Shown: positions 1 to 9,184, counted from the first letter of the stretch. The stretch is 64,000 nt of DNA from Pricia antarctica (GCF_900101815.1 NZ_FNAO01000004.1:310001-374000), one strand, 5' to 3'. Made by a program: numbers and translations. The notes: a model not told the origin generated them from the letters alone.

Positions 1-276
1 GGAAATGGTATGGCGATGGCGATACATAGCGCTAAAATCGCAGCGGAATTGATAGCTGATTTTTTGAAGAAGAATAACCAACAGCGCGCGCAGCTCGAAA
101 ATGACTACCAAATGCAATGGAACCGGCATTTTAAACGACGGCTATGGATGGGAAGACGCTTACAGTCCCTTTTATTGAATCCTAGCATGTCCGCTATCGC
201 GCTATCCGCTATGATTACCCAACCCCGGCTATTGCAAAAATTAATCAAGGGCACACACGGTAAACCGATACGATAA
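1..276 (+). CDS. FAD-dependent oxidoreductase, C-terminal part (5' end outside window)
   Basis: Reading is open from base 1 and stops at 274-276, so only about the last 91 residues are present. The visible start GNGMAMAIHSAK resembles the motif that precedes the FAD-contacting C-terminal helix in the geranylgeranyl-reductase/phenol-hydroxylase flavoprotein group. The remainder is a basic helical tail. The stop overlaps the start of the methyltransferase by one base (TAATG), so the two are translationally coupled. In this context it is probably a tailoring flavoenzyme (hydroxylase or reductase) acting on the product of the type III polyketide synthase two genes downstream. The substrate is inferred, and the catalytic N-terminus cannot be seen. 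Confidence 0.7.
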   Translation, partial: GNGMAMAIHSAKIAAELIADFLKKNNQQRAQLENDYQMQWNRHFKRRLWMGRRLQSLLLNPSMSAIALSAMITQPRLLQKLIKGTHGKPIR

Positions 277-1004
277 TGACCAATTTTTCAAAAAGAAATA
301 GAGATCCGGAACTGATGGACGACTGCGGTGTAGATGGAAATACGCTCAAAAAGGTTTTATATGATATAGACCGTACGAATACCCTATTGGGAGGTAATCG
401 CATAACAATGAAGGGTGTAGAACGGTTGATACGGGAACATGACCAAATATCGTATACGATTTTGGATATGGGGTGTGGGAACGGCAGCATGCTTCGCGAG
501 ATCGTAAAATTAGGGCGCCGTTTGGGTGTAACTATGGAAGCCATTGGTATCGACCTTAGTCAAAAAGGTTTGGATATCGCCAGAGCCGCATCCTCAGATT
601 TTCCGGAGATACGTTATCTGAAACAGGACATATTGGCGTTGGCTCCCGAAGATTTAAAATGCGATATCTTGCTCTGTACCCTGACTATGCACCATTTCTA
701 CGATGAAAATATCCCCATTTTTCTGAATCAGTTCACGAAATTGGCCTCTATCGGTATCGTAATCAACGATTTGCAAAGAAGTCCACTTGCATACCATCTT
801 TTTAAGGGCTTTAGTGCTATTTTTATACGGACAAAAATCGCGAAACACGACGGATTGATATCCATACGGAGTGGCTTTACCAAAACAGAATTGGAAGGTT
901 TTGCCAAAGACCTGACCTCGGTAAAACATGAGATACAATGGAAGTGGGCTTTTCGGTATCTATGGGTCATGCGGACCCAACGAACAAACGGAATATATGA
1001 ATGA
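276..1004 (+). CDS. class I SAM-dependent methyltransferase (polyketide tailoring)
   Basis: A 242-residue protein with a Rossmann methyltransferase fold. SAM motif I is LDMGCGNG at residues 63-70, followed by the acidic loop in GIDLSQKGLDIAR and the post-I aspartate region CDILLCTLTMHHF. The start overlaps the upstream flavoenzyme stop by one base, and the end overlaps the type III PKS start (ATGAATGA, 997-1004). Small methyltransferases next to bacterial type III PKS genes are known to methylate the polyketide: Bacillus BpsB acts on alkylpyrones and Streptomyces SrsB on alkylresorcinols. By position this protein likely does the same, on oxygen or ring carbon. The exact target cannot be read from the sequence. 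Confidence 0.8.
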   Translation: MTNFSKRNRDPELMDDCGVDGNTLKKVLYDIDRTNTLLGGNRITMKGVERLIREHDQISYTILDMGCGNGSMLREIVKLGRRLGVTMEAIGIDLSQKGLDIARAASSDFPEIRYLKQDILALAPEDLKCDILLCTLTMHHFYDENIPIFLNQFTKLASIGIVINDLQRSPLAYHLFKGFSAIFIRTKIAKHDGLISIRSGFTKTELEGFAKDLTSVKHEIQWKWAFRYLWVMRTQRTNGIYE

Positions 1005-2052
1005 TGTACGAATAACGACGGTGGCAAAGCAGCTTCCGGAGTTTTGTAGAAATACCGAGGATATCGTACCACTAGTGGAACTGTGGCTTACCGGACAAGA
1101 ACAGCGTTTTCGTCGCAAGGTCGTCAAGATTTTCGAAGGCGCGGCGGTCGATAAGCGATATAGCATCATGGATCCGGCAGCGGTGTTTACGGCCACCTCT
1201 TTTGAGCAAAAGAACGATATTTACGTCCGCGAGGTAAAGATATTGGGGAAAAAGGTGTTGGAAAAGGCTTTGAAAAAGGCAGAATGGTCTTCCGATTCCT
1301 TAGATTACATCATAACCGTTAGTTGTACCGGGATCATGATTCCCTCGCTGGATGCCTATTTGATCAATGATTTAGGACTTCGACAGGATGTCATTCGCCT
1401 GCCGGTGACAGAAATGGGATGTGCGGCGGGTGTATCCGGCCTAATCTATGCCGAGAACTTTTTGAGGGCAAACCCTAATAAACGTGCCGCTGTGGTGGCG
1501 GTAGAGAGTCCTACTGCGACTTTTCAGCTCGATGATTATTCCATGGCGAATATGGTAAGTGCCGCTATTTTTGGCGACGGGGCGGCCTGTGTCTTGTTAT
1601 CCTCCGAAAAAGAGGCAGGCGGACCCAAAATAGTAGGAGGGGAGATGTACCATTTCCCGGATGCCACCCATATGATGGGTTTCGACCTGACCAACCACGG
1701 CCTACAGATGATTTTAGATATTCGAGTGCCTGAAACTATTGCCGAGCATTTTCCGGATATCGTACATCCGTTTCTGAAAAAGTATGGCACTTCGATAGAG
1801 GCGGTCGAGCATTTGGTCTTTCATCCCGGTGGTCGTAAAATCGTGCAGACCGTTGAGGAACTGTTCGGGAAATTGGGGAAAAACATTGATGACACCCGTG
1901 AGGTTCTGCGGGAATATGGTAATATGAGTAGTGCTACTGTTTTATATGTGCTGGAACGCTTTCTTGAAAAGGATATAAAAAAGGGCGAGCAGGGGCTGAT
2001 ATTAAGTTTTGGTCCGGGGTTTTCGGCGCAAAGGGTGTTGTTGGAATGGTGA
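997..2052 (+). CDS. type III polyketide synthase (chalcone/alkylresorcinol synthase family)
   Basis: A 351-residue ketosynthase-fold homodimer subunit. The ATG at 997 is chosen because it gives the usual family length and the coupled ATGA overlap; an upstream in-frame start at 928 would add 23 residues inside the methyltransferase gene. The Cys-His-Asn triad is complete: Cys142 in TEMGCAAGVSG, His276 in LVFHPGGRK, Asn309 in YGNMSSATVL. The C-terminal FGPGFSAQ loop shapes the active site. The enzyme condenses malonyl units onto an acyl starter and cyclises the chain. The neighbouring ACP and fatty-acid-type enzymes suggest an acyl-ACP-derived starter, as in Azotobacter ArsB/ArsC. The product class (alkylresorcinol or alkylpyrone) is inferred. 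Confidence 0.92.
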   Translation: MNDVRITTVAKQLPEFCRNTEDIVPLVELWLTGQEQRFRRKVVKIFEGAAVDKRYSIMDPAAVFTATSFEQKNDIYVREVKILGKKVLEKALKKAEWSSDSLDYIITVSCTGIMIPSLDAYLINDLGLRQDVIRLPVTEMGCAAGVSGLIYAENFLRANPNKRAAVVAVESPTATFQLDDYSMANMVSAAIFGDGAACVLLSSEKEAGGPKIVGGEMYHFPDATHMMGFDLTNHGLQMILDIRVPETIAEHFPDIVHPFLKKYGTSIEAVEHLVFHPGGRKIVQTVEELFGKLGKNIDDTREVLREYGNMSSATVLYVLERFLEKDIKKGEQGLILSFGPGFSAQRVLLEW

Positions 2053-2099
2053 GAACGAATTCAAAATTCAGATTTCAGAACTATAATGAGTAAGGTTTT

Positions 2100-2891
2100 A
2101 TGGCTAAGGAGGTAAAAAAAGGATGGGCTTTAGTTCTTGGCGGTAGCAGCGGATTGGGGTTGGCCACGGCCAAAAAGCTGGCCCGGCATGGTTTTGATAT
2201 ACTCATTGTGCATCGGGATAGAAAATCTGATTTAGAGGAGATTACATCCCAATTTGAAGAAATTACTTCAACGGGAGTAAAGCTTCAAACCTTTAATGTG
2301 GATGCAGCTAATTCCGAAAAAAGGGTAAGTACAATAGCGGAAATCCAATCGCTTTTAGGGGAAGGGCAGCAAATCAAAGTCCTGATACACAGCATTGCCA
2401 AGGGAAACCTTAAACCGATGTTCTCTAAAACAGATACTACCTTAGACCATCAAGATTTTCAGGTAACCCTAACTGCCATGGCATTAAGTCTCTATGACTG
2501 GACCAAAGATTTGGTGAATAGAGGATTGTTCAGGGACGATGCCCGCATCATTTCCTTTACCAGCGAGGGCAGTTACAAAGCCTGGCCGGGCTATGCTGCG
2601 GTTTCCGCTGCAAAGGCCAGCTTGGAGGCTTTGACCCGAAATATCGCCCTAGAATTTGCGCCACTCGGTATCAAAGCAAATTGTATTCAGGCGGGAGCGA
2701 CGGAGACCCGTGCCTTTCAGATGATTCCCGGTCATGAAAAAATCAGGGAAGATGCCCTACAGCGAAATCCCCATAACCGCTTGACCACTCCCGAAGATGT
2801 CGCTAATGCCGTGTACCTGCTCACTACTGACGAAGCAAGTTGGATTACGGGTACGGTCATTAAAGTCGATGGCGGCGAGAGTCTGAGGTGA
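2100..2891 (+). CDS. enoyl-ACP reductase-like SDR (FabI/FabL type)
   Basis: A 263-residue short-chain dehydrogenase. The nucleotide-binding glycine-rich loop is GGSSGLGLATAKK near the N-terminus. The catalytic pair is spaced as Tyr-x6-Lys (YAAVSAAK), the spacing of enoyl-ACP reductases FabI and FabL rather than the Tyr-x3-Lys of FabG ketoreductases. The C-terminus (TGTVIKVDGGESL) is typical of FabI/FabL. It sits 47 bases after the type III PKS and before the dehydratase and ketosynthase genes, so it likely reduces the 2-enoyl-ACP intermediates of a dedicated chain. The window has no matching ketoreductase; one may lie upstream or be borrowed from primary fatty-acid synthesis. A role as ketoreductase is less likely but possible. 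Confidence 0.78.
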   Translation: MAKEVKKGWALVLGGSSGLGLATAKKLARHGFDILIVHRDRKSDLEEITSQFEEITSTGVKLQTFNVDAANSEKRVSTIAEIQSLLGEGQQIKVLIHSIAKGNLKPMFSKTDTTLDHQDFQVTLTAMALSLYDWTKDLVNRGLFRDDARIISFTSEGSYKAWPGYAAVSAAKASLEALTRNIALEFAPLGIKANCIQAGATETRAFQMIPGHEKIREDALQRNPHNRLTTPEDVANAVYLLTTDEASWITGTVIKVDGGESLR

Positions 2892-2983
2892 GGTGCTGGA
2901 TACTCGGTGCTGGACGCTCGGTGTTTAAAAAATTTAGTGCACATTAGTGTAATTGGAGTCCTTAGATCTTCTTGATTTTTCTT

Positions 2984-3436
2984 ATGACTAAAAACAAACT
3001 CATACAAAAACTCCCTTATAAAACTCCCTTTCTATTCGTTGAAGAACTACTTGAAATTAATGAGAATGGGGCCAAAGGAACCTACACTTTCTCAAAAAAC
3101 TTAGATTTCTATAAGGGCCATTTTAAGGATAACCCAGTTACCCCAGGCGTTATCCTCACCGAATGTTGTGCGCAGATCGGCCTAGTCTGTTTGGGGATTT
3201 ATCTATTGGAAAATGACGGCAGCGCAACTACGGAAAACATCCAAATCGGCATGAGCAGTTCAACTATGGAATTTTTATTACCCGTTTATCCAGAAGAGAA
3301 AGTAACAGTCACATCCAAAAAACTATATTTCAGGTTCCATAAACTCAAATGTGCGGTGAAAATGTACAACTCCCAAGGAAAATTGGTCTGTAAGGGCGAA
3401 ATTGCGGGAATGATAAAATCCGGAGCAAATGGCTGA
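2984..3436 (+). CDS. 3-hydroxyacyl-ACP dehydratase, FabZ/FabA-like hot-dog protein
   Basis: A 150-residue protein. The ATG at 2984 is preferred; an in-frame TTG at 2972 adds only four residues. It carries the hot-dog dehydratase signature: catalytic His in GHFKDNPVTPGVI and an acidic residue in LTECCAQIG, corresponding to the His and Glu pair of FabZ. It would remove water from 3-hydroxyacyl-ACP. Its last eight bases overlap the ketosynthase start (ATGGCTGA), indicating coupled translation and joint work with that enzyme. The preceding gap of 92 bases holds no recognised signal. Confidence 0.82.
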   Translation: MTKNKLIQKLPYKTPFLFVEELLEINENGAKGTYTFSKNLDFYKGHFKDNPVTPGVILTECCAQIGLVCLGIYLLENDGSATTENIQIGMSSSTMEFLLPVYPEEKVTVTSKKLYFRFHKLKCAVKMYNSQGKLVCKGEIAGMIKSGANG

Positions 3437-4703
3437 GCGTGTAGTGATAACTGGATTGGGCGTCTGCGCACCGAACGGCATCGGATTGGACGCCTTTGGC
3501 GAAGCCATGGCCAGTGGAAAAAGCGGTATTCGTTTTATTTCGGAATTAAAACAATTGGAATTTGGCTGCCAAATCGCTGGGGAACCGCTGCTTACCGATA
3601 ACCGAATCAACCGATACTTCACGCCCTTACAACTTCGTGGCTTGAACGCGACGGGTATTATTTACGGTGTATTGGCCGGAACGGATGCTTGGAACGATGC
3701 AGGTCTACCGAAAGCGGACGCGGAAACCCCGGATTGGGATAGCGGCATTCTCTTCGGGACCGGCACGCTTGGTGTAGCCAAATTTAGGGAAGCGATTCAT
3801 TTGATCGATAACAAAGAAGTAAGGCGTTTGGGCAGTACGACAGTAATCCAGACCATGGCGAGCGGTATCAGCGCTTATTTGGGCGGTATATTAGGATGTG
3901 GAAATCAGGTGACCACGAATTCTTCCGCTTGTACCACGGGAACCGAAGGTATTTTAATGGGGTACGAGCGTATCGCCTCAGGTAAAGCCAAGCGAATGCT
4001 TGTCGGTAGCTGTAGTGATAGTGGTCCCTATGTTTGGGCGGGCTTTGACGCCATGCGCATTCTTCCAAGAAACTACAATGAAAATCCCGAAAACGCCAGC
4101 CGGCCTATGAGCGCCACCGCAGCGGGATTCGTTCCGGGGAGCGGGGCAGGGGCACTGGTTCTTGAATCCTTGGAAAGTGCCCAAGAAAGAGGGGGGAAAA
4201 TCTATGCCGAGGTTTTGGGCGGCGCAGTCAACAGTGGCGGTCAACGCGGAAACGGTTCGATGACCGCTCCCAATAGCGAAGCGGTGCAACGCTGTATCAT
4301 AGAAGCCGTTCGAAATTCAGGAATTAAAAATTCCGACATCGATACCATAAACGGCCATTTGACCGCGACCGCCAAAGATGCCCTTGAAATCGAAAACTGG
4401 TCACGGGCTTTGGACCGATCGGGCCCTAATTTCCCGTATATAAATTCCTTCAAGGGGCTGTTCGGACATTGCCTGGCCGCCGCAGGGAGCATTGAATGTG
4501 TGGCTTCGGTACTGCAATTCGAGAAAAACCAGATTTTTGGAAATGTCAATGTTGAGGATTTGCATCCAGAAATCGAGGAACAAGTCGATAGGATCAAAAT
4601 TCCGCTAAAAACTATAGATTACACTCCCAAAATACTCGCAAAGGCCAGTTTTGGCTTTGGCGATGTCAACGCTTGTGTTATTTTTAAGCGGTTTATTGAC
4701 TGA
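3429..4703 (+). CDS. beta-ketoacyl-ACP synthase, FabF-like
   Basis: A 424-residue thiolase-fold condensing enzyme. The active-site triad is intact: Cys168 in SSACTTGTEG, His310 in INGHLTATAKD, His347 in LFGHCLAAAG. The first histidine motif departs from the usual NAHGTST consensus, which marks this as a specialised ketosynthase rather than the housekeeping FabF. The N-terminus RVVITGLGVCAPNGIG is typical of KAS I/II. It overlaps the dehydratase gene by eight bases and is followed 110 bases later by a carrier protein. The likely role is elongating or priming the acyl-ACP that becomes the starter of the type III PKS. That link rests on gene order only. Confidence 0.85.
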   Translation: MAERVVITGLGVCAPNGIGLDAFGEAMASGKSGIRFISELKQLEFGCQIAGEPLLTDNRINRYFTPLQLRGLNATGIIYGVLAGTDAWNDAGLPKADAETPDWDSGILFGTGTLGVAKFREAIHLIDNKEVRRLGSTTVIQTMASGISAYLGGILGCGNQVTTNSSACTTGTEGILMGYERIASGKAKRMLVGSCSDSGPYVWAGFDAMRILPRNYNENPENASRPMSATAAGFVPGSGAGALVLESLESAQERGGKIYAEVLGGAVNSGGQRGNGSMTAPNSEAVQRCIIEAVRNSGIKNSDIDTINGHLTATAKDALEIENWSRALDRSGPNFPYINSFKGLFGHCLAAAGSIECVASVLQFEKNQIFGNVNVEDLHPEIEEQVDRIKIPLKTIDYTPKILAKASFGFGDVNACVIFKRFID

Positions 4704-4813
4704 GAAAAAGATACTACGTTATGAGAATTAATACCACATGAATTAACTACAACAAATAGACTAAAAGGGTTGGAAGCAGCATCTATCAAAGCCATTAACC
4801 ATTAAGCAATTAC

Positions 4814-5062
4814 ATGACCAAAGACGAACGCTATAAAAAACTAAAGGATATCATCAAAATCTATCTTCCCGAAGATGTTTCGGTGGCCAATATTTCCATG
4901 GAGAGCCATTTTATCAACGAATTGAACATCAATTCCGCCAATCTAGTCGATATTATATTGGATGTCGAAGATGAATTCGACATCATGCTCGAAAACGAGG
5001 ATATGGAACGGATGCAAACGGTTCAGGATGCCCTACAGATAATCGAGGGAAAATTGGATTAA
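4814..5062 (+). CDS. acyl carrier protein
   Basis: An 82-residue acidic four-helix protein with the size and pattern of an acyl carrier protein. The phosphopantetheine attachment serine is Ser41 in INSANLVDIILDVEDEF, where canonical carriers read DSLDxVEL. The C-terminal helix MERMQTVQDALQIIEG is also typical. The Asp before the serine is replaced by Asn, so this is a divergent carrier, probably private to this cluster rather than the housekeeping AcpP. It closes the biosynthetic block; an unrelated aconitase gene follows after 118 bases. Confidence 0.85.
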   Translation: MTKDERYKKLKDIIKIYLPEDVSVANISMESHFINELNINSANLVDIILDVEDEFDIMLENEDMERMQTVQDALQIIEGKLD

Positions 5063-5180
5063 TCCTTTTTTAATGGACAATGCCATTTATTCTATCAATT
5101 TAATTCGTGATACCGTCGCTCAAAACGCATTAAATGCCCTACTTTAAGAACAATTTATTCATCTAGTAGAGAACAGCGAT

Positions 5181-7148
5181 ATGAAACCCATGAACGTCAC
5201 ACAGAAATTAATCAGCTTACATCTCATCGAAGGAGAAATGAAACCCGGTTCTGAAATCGGCCTTAAAATCGATCAGGCGCTTTTACAGGATGCCACCGGA
5301 ACCTTGGTACAGTTGGAATTGGAGGCTATGGGTCTCGATAGGGCGAAGACCGAAGTTGCCGTTCAGTATGTGGATCATAATCTATTGCAAACGGATTTTA
5401 AGAATGCCGACGACCATTTATTCCTGCATTCCGCCGCCCAAAAATTCGGATTGTGGTTTAGTAGACCGGGAAACGGGGTCAGTCATCCCTTGCATATGGA
5501 GCGCTTCGGAATCCCCGGTAAAACACTGGTCGGTTCCGACAGCCATAGTTGTGCCGCGGGCTCGTTGGGTATGCTGGCTATTGGTACCGGAGGGTTGGAT
5601 GTGGCCGCTGCTATTGCCGGACAGCCATATTACGTGAAAATGCCCCAAGTGATGGGCGTCAAACTGACCGGAAATCTTCCCGATTGGGTGAGTGCCAAAG
5701 ACGTTATTCTCGAAATGCTTCATCGTCATGGTGTTAAGGGCGGTGTAGGTAAAATTATTGAATATTATGGGGACGGTCTAGACCATCTGAGCGCCATGGA
5801 TCGCCACGTTATCGCCAATATGGGCGCAGAACTGGGAGCTACGACCACCGTTTTTCCCAGTGACCAAGAAACCAAACGTTTTTTAAAATCCCAAGAACGG
5901 GAAGCCGACTGGCAGGAAATCAAAGCAGATGCAGGGGCGACCTATGATCTGGAGGACGAAATCGTTCTCGATGACTTGGTACCGTTGATAGCCTTACCTA
6001 CAAGTCCCGGTAACGTGGTGCCCGTTCGCGAAGTGGAAGGCAAACCGATCAGCCAAGTAGTCATCGGCTCTAGCGCAAATCCCGGACTCCGTGACTTCTG
6101 GATGGCCGGTGCCATAGTCAAAGGGAAGGCGGTACACGAGGAAGTATCCTTCGATGTCAATCCTACCTCCCGACAAATTATCCAGAATATGATCGACAAT
6201 AAGACATTCGGAAATCTGATTACGGCGGGGGCGCGCTTTCATCAATCCGGTTGCATGGGCTGTATAGGCATGGGTCAGGCACCTGCCAGCAATACGATCA
6301 GCCTTCGTACTATGCCACGGAACTTCCCGGATCGTTCGGGTACAAAAGACGATCAAGTGCATTTGTGCAGTCCCGAAACCGCTGCTGCATCGGCATTGAC
6401 CGGAAAGATTACAGATCCAAGAGACCTCGAAAAATTGTACGATATGGAATATCCGAAGTACGAGGCACCCGATGTGGAAATTATCAATAGGGATATGTTG
6501 GTAGCGCCTCCGAAAAATACTACGGCTATTGAATTGAAAAAGGGTCCAAATATCAAATCCCTTCCGGAAATGGAGGGACTTAAATCCGAATACGAGGTAC
6601 CGGTACTGTTAAAAATGGGGGATAATATTTCAACCGATGAGATTATGAAGGCCGGTGCCGAAGTACTGCCTTTTCGCAGTAACATCCCTAAAATCAGTGA
6701 ATATTCCTATATAGTAATTGATGACACTTTTTATAAACGGGCCTTGGAAGCCAAAGAAACCTACGGCGGGCATGTCGTCATTGCGGGCGAGAACTATGCT
6801 CAGGGCAGTAGTAGGGAACACGCCGCCATTGCGCCCAAATATTTGGGACAAGTTGCGGTCATTGCCAAAGATTATGCCCGCATTGCCTGGCAGAACCTCG
6901 TGAATTTCGGTATACTTCCCTTGGAATTTGAAAACGGGGAGGATCTTAAAAGAATAGAGCAAGGCGCCATCGTCTCGTTCAAAAACCTAAAGACCGATGT
7001 GGCGGAAAGAAATCCAATTACCGTACAGGTTAAAAATAAGGACGAAAAATTCAAAATCACGGTACGCCATAGTCTGAGCGAACGACAGATCAATCTGCTG
7101 ATGAAAGGCGGAATTATCAATGATTTTAAGGACAAATTGGCCTCCTAG
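5181..7148 (+). CDS. aconitate hydratase, short Aquifex-type
   Basis: A 655-residue [4Fe-4S] hydro-lyase interconverting citrate and isocitrate. Iron-sulfur ligands are visible as Cys in DSHSCAAGS and the Cys pair in SGCMGCIGMG. The swivel domain carries GSSREHAA, which holds the substrate-binding Ser/Arg. The length and motif forms fit the putative aconitase subgroup first typed in Aquifex (about 650 residues), shorter than the roughly 750-residue enzyme usual in Bacteroidota and the 850-900-residue AcnA/AcnB forms. A second start at 5190 is possible. It follows the carrier protein on the same strand but has its own 118-base upstream gap. A role in citrate metabolism is more likely than a biosynthetic one. 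Confidence 0.9.
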   Translation: MKPMNVTQKLISLHLIEGEMKPGSEIGLKIDQALLQDATGTLVQLELEAMGLDRAKTEVAVQYVDHNLLQTDFKNADDHLFLHSAAQKFGLWFSRPGNGVSHPLHMERFGIPGKTLVGSDSHSCAAGSLGMLAIGTGGLDVAAAIAGQPYYVKMPQVMGVKLTGNLPDWVSAKDVILEMLHRHGVKGGVGKIIEYYGDGLDHLSAMDRHVIANMGAELGATTTVFPSDQETKRFLKSQEREADWQEIKADAGATYDLEDEIVLDDLVPLIALPTSPGNVVPVREVEGKPISQVVIGSSANPGLRDFWMAGAIVKGKAVHEEVSFDVNPTSRQIIQNMIDNKTFGNLITAGARFHQSGCMGCIGMGQAPASNTISLRTMPRNFPDRSGTKDDQVHLCSPETAAASALTGKITDPRDLEKLYDMEYPKYEAPDVEIINRDMLVAPPKNTTAIELKKGPNIKSLPEMEGLKSEYEVPVLLKMGDNISTDEIMKAGAEVLPFRSNIPKISEYSYIVIDDTFYKRALEAKETYGGHVVIAGENYAQGSSREHAAIAPKYLGQVAVIAKDYARIAWQNLVNFGILPLEFENGEDLKRIEQGAIVSFKNLKTDVAERNPITVQVKNKDEKFKITVRHSLSERQINLLMKGGIINDFKDKLAS

Positions 7149-7227
7149 CGATTTTACGAATTCCTATTTTGAGTGATTTCAAAGCAATTGAAGGAAGCCG
7201 TATCTTTTGCGATGCGTTAGTTCCAAA

Positions 7228-8124
7228 TTACGCTTTCTTTTTCTCTGGTTGTAACCGCACCGGAAACCCCGTTTCGCCACCATAGAGTTTAATTTCAGTA
7301 ATATCGGCGGGCATGTAATATCCGGCATCCTCTAATGCTTCCTTGACATTTTTGACCACGTTGCCCTTTGTGATGAGAGCCATCCGCCTGAAATCTTTAG
7401 TGTCCACCCAAAAGAAAACCTTTAGGTTTACAGTGCTGGTCGCAAGTTCATCCTCAATCACAAAATTCTCGTGTTCTTCATCCTCTATAACATTGGGTTC
7501 CTTGCGCAGGGCTTCCAAAACAGTCTTTTTTGCACCTTCGATATTGTCCTCATAGGCAATTCCGATTATAAAATCCCATCGGAAAAAACCATCCTCTGTG
7601 TAATTGGTGACGGGCGTAGTCAGTACGTCGCTATTGGGAATGTAGACATCCCTGCCGTCGAATGTTTTTAATTTGGTATAGCGGAATTCCAAGGCCTTTA
7701 CCTTTCCGAAGTTATCCCCGATCATTACGGTATCGTTCACATCGAAGGGCCGGCTAAAAGCCAAGATGATACCAGCAATAAAATTCTCCCCAATATCTTT
7801 AAAAGCAAATCCGAGCACCACGGCACTGGCTCCGGCAGCTGTCAAAATACCTGCTGCAATCCCTCCAAGACCGGCGGCTTTCAGGGCGAGCATGATGGCG
7901 ATTATGATAAAAGTGTATTTGATGGCCTTTCCCAAAAACCGGCTCATCAAGGCATCTTCGGTCTTTGCGGACAAGCGTTTTCTGGCAAATTGGCCCAACC
8001 AAGAACCGATGAATAATCCCAAAATAACGATGAGCAGTCCCATGCCGATACCGGGAAGCTGTTCGATAAATCGTTCATAAAATGAGGTCAGGGATTCGGT
8101 AATCGTGATGTCGTTGTCTTGCAT
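7228..8124 (-). CDS. small-conductance mechanosensitive channel, MscS family
   Basis: A 298-residue inner-membrane protein starting at MQDNDITITES; the open frame extends 14 residues upstream without support. Hydrophobic segments near residues 20-40, 60-80 and 85-110 are followed by the Gly/Ala-rich pore helix (AAGASAVVLGFAFKDIGENF), characteristic of MscS TM3. The cytoplasmic beta domain (PFDVNDTVMIGDNFGKVKAL, then IPNSDVLTTPVTNYT) and the alpha/beta C-terminus follow. It acts as an emergency valve gated by membrane tension during hypo-osmotic shock. It lies downstream of the TerC gene on the same strand with a 103-base gap. Confidence 0.93.
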   Translation of the reverse strand: MQDNDITITESLTSFYERFIEQLPGIGMGLLIVILGLFIGSWLGQFARKRLSAKTEDALMSRFLGKAIKYTFIIIAIMLALKAAGLGGIAAGILTAAGASAVVLGFAFKDIGENFIAGIILAFSRPFDVNDTVMIGDNFGKVKALEFRYTKLKTFDGRDVYIPNSDVLTTPVTNYTEDGFFRWDFIIGIAYEDNIEGAKKTVLEALRKEPNVIEDEEHENFVIEDELATSTVNLKVFFWVDTKDFRRMALITKGNVVKNVKEALEDAGYYMPADITEIKLYGGETGFPVRLQPEKKKA

Positions 8125-8227
8125 GGTCCGTATTTTGATAAAAATAAATAATCGGAAGGTTACCACTAAATTATAGTGGAAAATATCCCTAAAGCATTTA
8201 AAATGGGCCTGATTTGAAAATCAGATA

Positions 8228-9184
8228 CTAATCGGTCGGTTCTTCATCATTTTTGTCCGAAATCAGCATAGACGAGACAATACCTGCAGTCAACGACACG
8301 GCTATGACCGTCAGTGAAACCCATTCGGGAAGCTCGATTTGATGGGAAAACAGCATTTTTAGGCCGACAAAGGCCAGAATAACCACAAGGCTATAATTGA
8401 TATAGCGGAATTTTTGCAACATCCTCGAAATTAAAAAATACATGGACCGGAGGCCTAAAATTGCCAAAATATTCGAACTGAAGACAATAAAAGGGTCAGC
8501 GGTAATGGCCAGAATGGCAGGAATACTGTCTAAAGCAAAAAGCACATCGGTAAGTTCGATAACAATCAAGGCTACAAATAGGGGAGTCGCCGCGATTACC
8601 CCCATCCGTTTGATGAAAAAGTCATGTCCGTGCCTTTCTGTAGTGATGGGGATTATTTTTTTCAACTGTTTGAATAGCCATGAATTTTTAGGGTCGCTCT
8701 CGTGGTCGTCCGACTTCAGCATTCTAAAGGCGGTAATAAGAAGAAATACGCCGAAGACGTAGATAATCCACTCGAACTTGTTGATCAATGCGACTCCGAA
8801 GAGAATCATCAATCCCCTAAAAATAATAGCTCCCAAAATACCCCAAAACAGAACGCGGTGCTGGTACAGGGGGGGAATTTGGAAAGAAGAAAAAATAACG
8901 GCGATGACAAAAACGTTATCGATACTTAGGGAAAGCTCAATCAAATATCCGGTCACATATTTGAGTACGGCAGTGTTAGGGGTGATTCCTGTAGGATTTT
9001 CAATCAGGCCCTCGGAAAAAAGCCAATAAATGACCCCGCTAAATGCAAGTGCCACGGTAACCCAAAGGGCTGTCCATATGCCCGCTTCCTTACTTTTTAT
9101 GACATGATCGTTTTTATTGAACACCCCAAGATCAAGTGCCAAAAAGACGATAACGACTGCTATAAAGCCTATCCAAACAAACAT
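8228..9184 (-). CDS. TerC family integral membrane protein
   Basis: A 318-residue protein with seven or more hydrophobic segments and the TerC-family hallmarks. These are paired acidic residues in membrane helices: LSLSIDNVFVIAVIF in the third segment and VIELTDVLFALDSIPAIL in a later one. The N-terminal ALDLGVFNK also matches the family. TerC/Alx proteins are implicated in manganese homeostasis and metalation of exported proteins, with historical tellurite-resistance names. The protein ends in a short acidic cytoplasmic tail. It is transcribed toward the MscS gene and divergently from the nitroreductase gene, with 256 bases between that hold no recognised element. Confidence 0.92.
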   Translation of the reverse strand: MFVWIGFIAVVIVFLALDLGVFNKNDHVIKSKEAGIWTALWVTVALAFSGVIYWLFSEGLIENPTGITPNTAVLKYVTGYLIELSLSIDNVFVIAVIFSSFQIPPLYQHRVLFWGILGAIIFRGLMILFGVALINKFEWIIYVFGVFLLITAFRMLKSDDHESDPKNSWLFKQLKKIIPITTERHGHDFFIKRMGVIAATPLFVALIVIELTDVLFALDSIPAILAITADPFIVFSSNILAILGLRSMYFLISRMLQKFRYINYSLVVILAFVGLKMLFSHQIELPEWVSLTVIAVSLTAGIVSSMLISDKNDEEPTD

